Positions 61,033 through 64,000 of a stretch of 64,000 nt of DNA are shown piece by piece. The DNA comes from Tidjanibacter sp. GTDB taxonomy: Bacteria > Bacteroidota > Bacteroidia > Bacteroidales > Rikenellaceae. The stretch spans positions 1 to 64,000 of the forward strand of contig JAFTUI010000017.1 in assembly GCA_017466345.1 (NCBI GenBank), read 5' to 3'. The stretch's first letter is position 1. Each line of letters opens with the position of its first letter. Below the pieces are notes generated by a model. It was not told where the DNA came from. It did no database searches and saw only the letters and a program-made list of their open reading frames with translations. The position numbers and the translations under genes are program-made.

Positions 61033-62265
61033 ATGAAACAAGCAATTGCTATTCTTACAGGTGGCGGTCCTGCACCCGGTATGAACACCGTTGTGGGCTC
61101 GGTTGCCAAAACTTTCATTACCAAAGGTTACCGCGTAATCGGTCTTCACGAGGGCTACACCGGTCTTTTCAAGGAGAATGCTCGCCACGAGGATATTGAC
61201 TTCCGCCGTGCAGACGACATCTTCAATCAGGGTGGTTCGTACCTCCAAATGAGCCGCTTCAAACCCACCGATGCGGATTTTGAGAACAACTTTAACCTCA
61301 AATTCTTCCAGGAGAACAACATCAAACTCCTCGTAACCGTAGGTGGTGACGACACCGCTTCGACTGCAAACCGCATCGCTAAGTTCCTCGAAGCAAAGAA
61401 ATACCCCATCGCCAACATCCACGTTCCCAAGACTATCGACAACGACCTTCCTCTGCCCGCAGGTGCTCCCACCTTCGGCTACGAGTCGGCAATGGACAAG
61501 GGTGCTGTGATTGGTAGGGCTGTCTATTCGGACGCTCGCACCAGCGGTAACTGGTTCATCATCGCCGCTATGGGTCGCTCGGCAGGTCACTTGGCTTGCG
61601 GTATTGGTGCTGCTTGCCACTATCCTATGATTGTCATCCCCGAGATGTTCAACAAGACCGAGATTACCATCGACAAGATTGTAAACCTCGTAATTTCGTC
61701 CATCATCAAACGCAAACTTATGGGTATGGACTACGGTGCTGCAATGGTGTCGGAGGGTGTATTCCACAGCCTTTCGGACGAGGAGATTAAGAACGCAGGC
61801 GTGAACTTCTCATACGATGAGCACGGTCATCCCGAACTTGGCAAGGTGTCGAAGGCTCACGTCTTCAACGAGATTTTGGAGAAGAAGCTCAAAGCCCTCA
61901 AAATCAAGGTTAAATCGCGCCCCGTAGAGATTGGTTACGAGGTACGTTGCCAGACTCCCGTAGCGAGCGACCTTTTGTATTGCACCACTCTCGGTATGGG
62001 TGTCTACAAACTGTTCAGCGAGGGTAAGACCGGCTGTATGGTCTATGTGGCTCAGGATGGTCAGATTAGCCAACTCTACCTCAAAGACCTCCAAGACCCC
62101 ACCACCGGCAAGATTCCTCCCCGTTTGGTTAATCCCGATGGCGACCAGTTCCAGGGCCTCGTGAACAACATTCTTTGCTACATTACCCCCGAGGATTACG
62201 AGGCTGCGAAGGCTTATGTTGCTAATCCTGAGGAGTATGATTTTAAGCGCATTTTGAATTGGTAG
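61033..62265 (+). CDS. 6-phosphofructokinase, pyrophosphate-dependent type
   Basis: A 410-residue phosphofructokinase: GGGPAPGMNTVVGSV at the N-terminus, VGGDDTASTA with GGDD at residues 104-107, PKTIDNDLP with Lys133, and MGRSAGHLACGIG. In ATP-dependent enzymes the corresponding positions are Gly (GGDGS and PGTIDND); Asp107 and Lys133 are the hallmark of PPi-dependent enzymes, making the reaction reversible. It phosphorylates fructose-6-phosphate with PPi. A stop-proximal hairpin element begins at its TAG. Confidence 0.93.
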   Translation: MKQAIAILTGGGPAPGMNTVVGSVAKTFITKGYRVIGLHEGYTGLFKENARHEDIDFRRADDIFNQGGSYLQMSRFKPTDADFENNFNLKFFQENNIKLLVTVGGDDTASTANRIAKFLEAKKYPIANIHVPKTIDNDLPLPAGAPTFGYESAMDKGAVIGRAVYSDARTSGNWFIIAAMGRSAGHLACGIGAACHYPMIVIPEMFNKTEITIDKIVNLVISSIIKRKLMGMDYGAAMVSEGVFHSLSDEEIKNAGVNFSYDEHGHPELGKVSKAHVFNEILEKKLKALKIKVKSRPVEIGYEVRCQTPVASDLLYCTTLGMGVYKLFSEGKTGCMVYVAQDGQISQLYLKDLQDPTTGKIPPRLVNPDGDQFQGLVNNILCYITPEDYEAAKAYVANPEEYDFKRILNW

Positions 62266-62388
62266 CGAGCGAATCTCGCTGGTGAATTTTTCACCAAATT
62301 TCAAAGGCGGCTTCCTCATTTACGCTTAGTAAACTGCGGAGTCGCCTTCTTATTTCGCAAAAAATTCCCTCAGCGATATTCTACTCGC
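62263..62388 (+). repeat. Stop-proximal hairpin element, copy D
   Basis: Begins at the pfk TAG (TAGCGAGCGAATCTCGCTGG), followed by GGTGAATTTTTCACC and the main hairpin 62303-62348 (AAAGGCG.../CGCCTT outer, TTTAC/GTAAA inner). Bases 62314-62388 are repeated nearly perfectly at 62551-62625. Confidence 0.8.
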
Positions 62389-62530
62389 GTTAGGTCTTGG
62401 GTTTGGCACAAAAATCCCTCCGTTCTCTGCATTTTTACCGCTTGGGGAAGGCAAACTGCGGACTCCGCTTTCTCGTATGCCTTGCATCCATCACGTTATC
62501 TGCGTTTTTACGGTCGGGAGTATTCCCTGC
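62389..62530. other. Repeat fragments between hairpin element copies D and E
   Basis: Contains TTTGGCACAAAAATCCC and CCGTTCTCTGCATTTTTACCG, echoing sequence after copy C, plus a partial GGCAAACTGCGGACTCCGC core. No gene. Confidence 0.55.
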
Positions 62531-62625
62531 ACAAAAGCGTCACTCTGACGCCTCATTTACGCTTAGTAAACTGCGGAGCCGCCTTCTTATTTCGCAAAAA
62601 ATTCCCTCAGCGATATTCTACTCGC
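62531..62625 (+). repeat. Stop-proximal hairpin element, copy E (75-nt duplicate)
   Basis: Bases 62551-62625 match 62314-62388 with one difference (GCC for GTC), including a downstream segment ending GCGATATTCTACTCGC. This copy is not at a stop codon, so it is likely a local duplication. Confidence 0.85.
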
Positions 62626-62812
62626 TGCGTTTAACGTCTAACGTCAATAGCCCTAAGGCATATAGGGCATATAGGGCATATAAGGCTTGTGGGAGTTATG
62701 GGAGCTGTCGCAAAGCGACCGAAGGGGGCGTGTGTCTGTAAAAAAAGTGCGGCTGCAAAAGCAACCGCACCTCAATTCTCAATTCTCAAGTCTCAATTCT
62801 CAATTCTATTGG
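62626..62812. repeat. Heptad/nonamer arrays between pfk and adk
   Basis: TCTAACG heptads with GTCAATAGCCCTAAGG (62631-62659), GCATATAGG nonamers (about 62659-62685), GTGGGAGTTATGGGAG, and TCAATTC heptads at 62773-62812 that run up to the adk stop codon. Confidence 0.7.
62738..62771 (-). terminator. Terminator of adk
   Basis: Read on the minus strand: GTGCGG(T)TGC/GCA(G)CCGCAC stem with loop TTTT followed by seven T. It lies 35 nt past the adk stop, after the heptad array. Confidence 0.8.
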
Positions 62813-63381
62813 AGTTTATCCACCGCTTCGCAGAGGCGGGCGAAAATCTCCTCCACCGTGCCTACACCATTGATTGCAACGTGCTTACCCTGCTGTGCGT
62901 AGTAGTCTGCCACCACAGCTGTCTGCTCGTTGTAGATGCGTATGCGGTTGCGGATAACCTCCTCGGAGGCATCGTCTGCCCTGCCGCTCTCCTTGCCGCG
63001 CAACAAGAGTCGCTCCACGAGCTCCTCTTCGGGGACTTCGAGCGATAGCATAACATCCACCTTGCTTTTCCACTGCTCCATCAGCAGGTCGAACTGCTCT
63101 GCCTGATAGGTATTGCGGGGGAAACCATCGAAGATACTACCCTCCACATCTTGATGAGTGGACATAAAATTCTTTACAATCTCAATCACCAAGTCATCGG
63201 GTGCGAACTCGCCGCGAGCGATACACTCTTCGACCTGCTTACCGGCAGGTGTCTGAGCCTGAATTTCGTTCCTAATAACCTGACCTGTTGAAATATGGTT
63301 GAAGCCATATTTCTCTACTAATTTAACCGCCTGTGTGCCTTTGCCGGCTCCCGGAGGTCCAAATAATACGATGTTTTTCAT
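62806..63381 (-). CDS. adk: Adenylate kinase
   Basis: A 191-residue short-form adenylate kinase: GPPGAGKGT P-loop at residues 8-16, HISTGQVIRNEI, GFPRN with the AMP-binding Arg near residue 89, and LLLRGKESGRADDASEEVIRNRIRIY covering the short LID with its arginines. The extended LID zinc domain of many Bacteria is missing, as usual in this size class. It converts ATP + AMP to 2 ADP. Heptads and a terminator follow its stop. Confidence 0.95.
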   Translation of the reverse strand: MKNIVLFGPPGAGKGTQAVKLVEKYGFNHISTGQVIRNEIQAQTPAGKQVEECIARGEFAPDDLVIEIVKNFMSTHQDVEGSIFDGFPRNTYQAEQFDLLMEQWKSKVDVMLSLEVPEEELVERLLLRGKESGRADDASEEVIRNRIRIYNEQTAVVADYYAQQGKHVAINGVGTVEEIFARLCEAVDKLQ

Positions 63382-63466
63382 TTACGCCGAAAATGTGACT
63401 TTTTTCACGAGTGCAAATGTAGTAATTAATCGGCAAAGTTCATACCCAATTAGTAAAAAATTTTAT

Positions 63467-63474
63467 TATCTTTG
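63467..63474 (+). promoter_or_regulatory. Promoter -7 element of thiL
   Basis: TATCTTTG 22 nt upstream of the thiL start in the divergent gap with adk. No TPP riboswitch is visible. Confidence 0.45.
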
Positions 63475-63496
63475 CACCAAATTGCATTTTAGAGAT

Positions 63497-64000
63497 ATGG
63501 AGAAGCGTACAGAGATTGCCGAGGTGGGACACTTCGGACTCATTGATAGACTGACACAAGGTACACAGAGTGCGAATGGTAGCACGGTTGTAGGAGTGGG
63601 GGATGATGCAGCAGTGATTGATGCGGGCGATAGGTATATGCTCGTCTCTACCGAACTGTTGCTCGAAGGAGTCCACTTCGATTTGACCTATTTTCCGCTC
63701 AAACATCTTGGTTATAAGTTGGTTGTGGCGGGTGCGAGCGACATCATTGCAATGAACGGTACGCCACGTCAAGTGACCGTTTCGATAGGCGTGTCGGCAC
63801 GCTTTTCGGTGGAGCACCTCGAAGAGTTGTACGAGGGCGTGAGGGCTGCGTGCAAAGATTACGCTATCGACCTTGTGGGGGGCGATACTACTGCCTCAAT
63901 CAATGGTCTTGCGCTGAGTGTTACCGCTGTTGGCGATGTGGCGAAGGAGAGGCTTGTGCGCCGCTCTGGGGCTAAGGTCAATGACCTCGTGTGCATAACG
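63497..64000 (+). CDS. thiL: Thiamine-monophosphate kinase, N-terminal part (runs off the window)
   Basis: Open reading frame of 168 codons continuing past the right edge. MEKRTEIAEVGHFGLIDRLTQ start, VGVGDDAAVIDAG, YMLVSTELLLEGVHFDLTYFPLKHLGYKLVVAGASDIIAMNGTPRQVTVSIGV and LVGGDTTAS are the metal- and ATP-binding blocks of ThiL. The enzyme phosphorylates thiamine monophosphate to the diphosphate cofactor. No other thiamine genes are present in this window. Confidence 0.93.
   Translation, partial: MEKRTEIAEVGHFGLIDRLTQGTQSANGSTVVGVGDDAAVIDAGDRYMLVSTELLLEGVHFDLTYFPLKHLGYKLVVAGASDIIAMNGTPRQVTVSIGVSARFSVEHLEELYEGVRAACKDYAIDLVGGDTTASINGLALSVTAVGDVAKERLVRRSGAKVNDLVCIT

Overview
The window reads as a chromosomal piece of a gut-type Bacteroidota (Bacteroidales), most like the Alistipes/Rikenellaceae group by my recollection of the protein families; that family placement is inference. 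Signs are TAnnTTTG -7 promoters, few Shine-Dalgarno sites, a SusE/F-like lipoprotein, TonB-dependent and OMP_b-brl receptors, many Bacteroidales-only families (DUF4491, DUF4294, DUF5723, GIN-domain, PepSY-like) and a pyrophosphate-type phosphofructokinase. Coding DNA is of roughly balanced base composition except for an AT-rich restriction-modification island at 39.3-42.1 kb.

Layout: 0-5 kb holds a 50-residue peptide, a SusE/F-like lipoprotein, a four-helix-bundle (IVS/Avd-like) gene and two FKBP-type lipoproteins. 5-14 kb holds an acyl-ACP thioesterase, a Ca2+/Na+ antiporter, a TonB-like outer-membrane protein, a CPBP protease / ribbon-helix-helix / SPFH group, a short-chain dehydrogenase and tRNA-Pro(UGG). 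14-18 kb holds small secreted proteins among repeats. 18-24 kb holds an M64 peptidase, a SulP transporter, PnuC, cyclophilin, RarA and a DUF486 protein. 24.4-31.8 kb is a complete urease cassette on the minus strand: ureABC, ureEFGD, then a urea transporter and a NikMN nickel protein. 32-39 kb holds a fluoride channel, an OprB-like porin, META lipoprotein, RidA, a TonB receptor, a MATE exporter and GtrA. 39.3-42.1 kb is a type II R-M system with a double-domain methylase. 42-64 kb is mostly housekeeping: GT2/LicD, TrxB, PepD, DUF5723 with a lipoprotein, XerD, NadB, RF3, IleS, a DksA-like protein, RNase H, DUF4294, PPi-type PFK, Adk and the start of ThiL.

How the genes work together: the urease cassette would import urea, split it to ammonia and CO2, and bring in and insert the nickel it needs, giving a self-contained nitrogen-salvage unit. 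The other clear pairings are the two overlapping R-M genes, the overlapping LicD and GT2 genes (surface glycan decoration) and the two FKBP lipoproteins.

The least explained layer is between the genes. Intergenic DNA is packed with (i) tandem arrays of period 7 (TCAATTC and GTTAGAC types) and period 9 (TTAAGGACA, CCTTATAAG, TACAGGGGT, GAGATATGG types), (ii) a dispersed hairpin element that starts at or next to the stop codon of several unrelated genes, (iii) hairpins with a fixed CATCACG loop but changing stems, and (iv) a nested palindromic structure whose outer arm includes the 3' end of tRNA-Pro. These, with the double-domain methylase, the flanked four-helix-bundle gene and the truncated cyclophilin leader copy, are the best candidates for undescribed biology.
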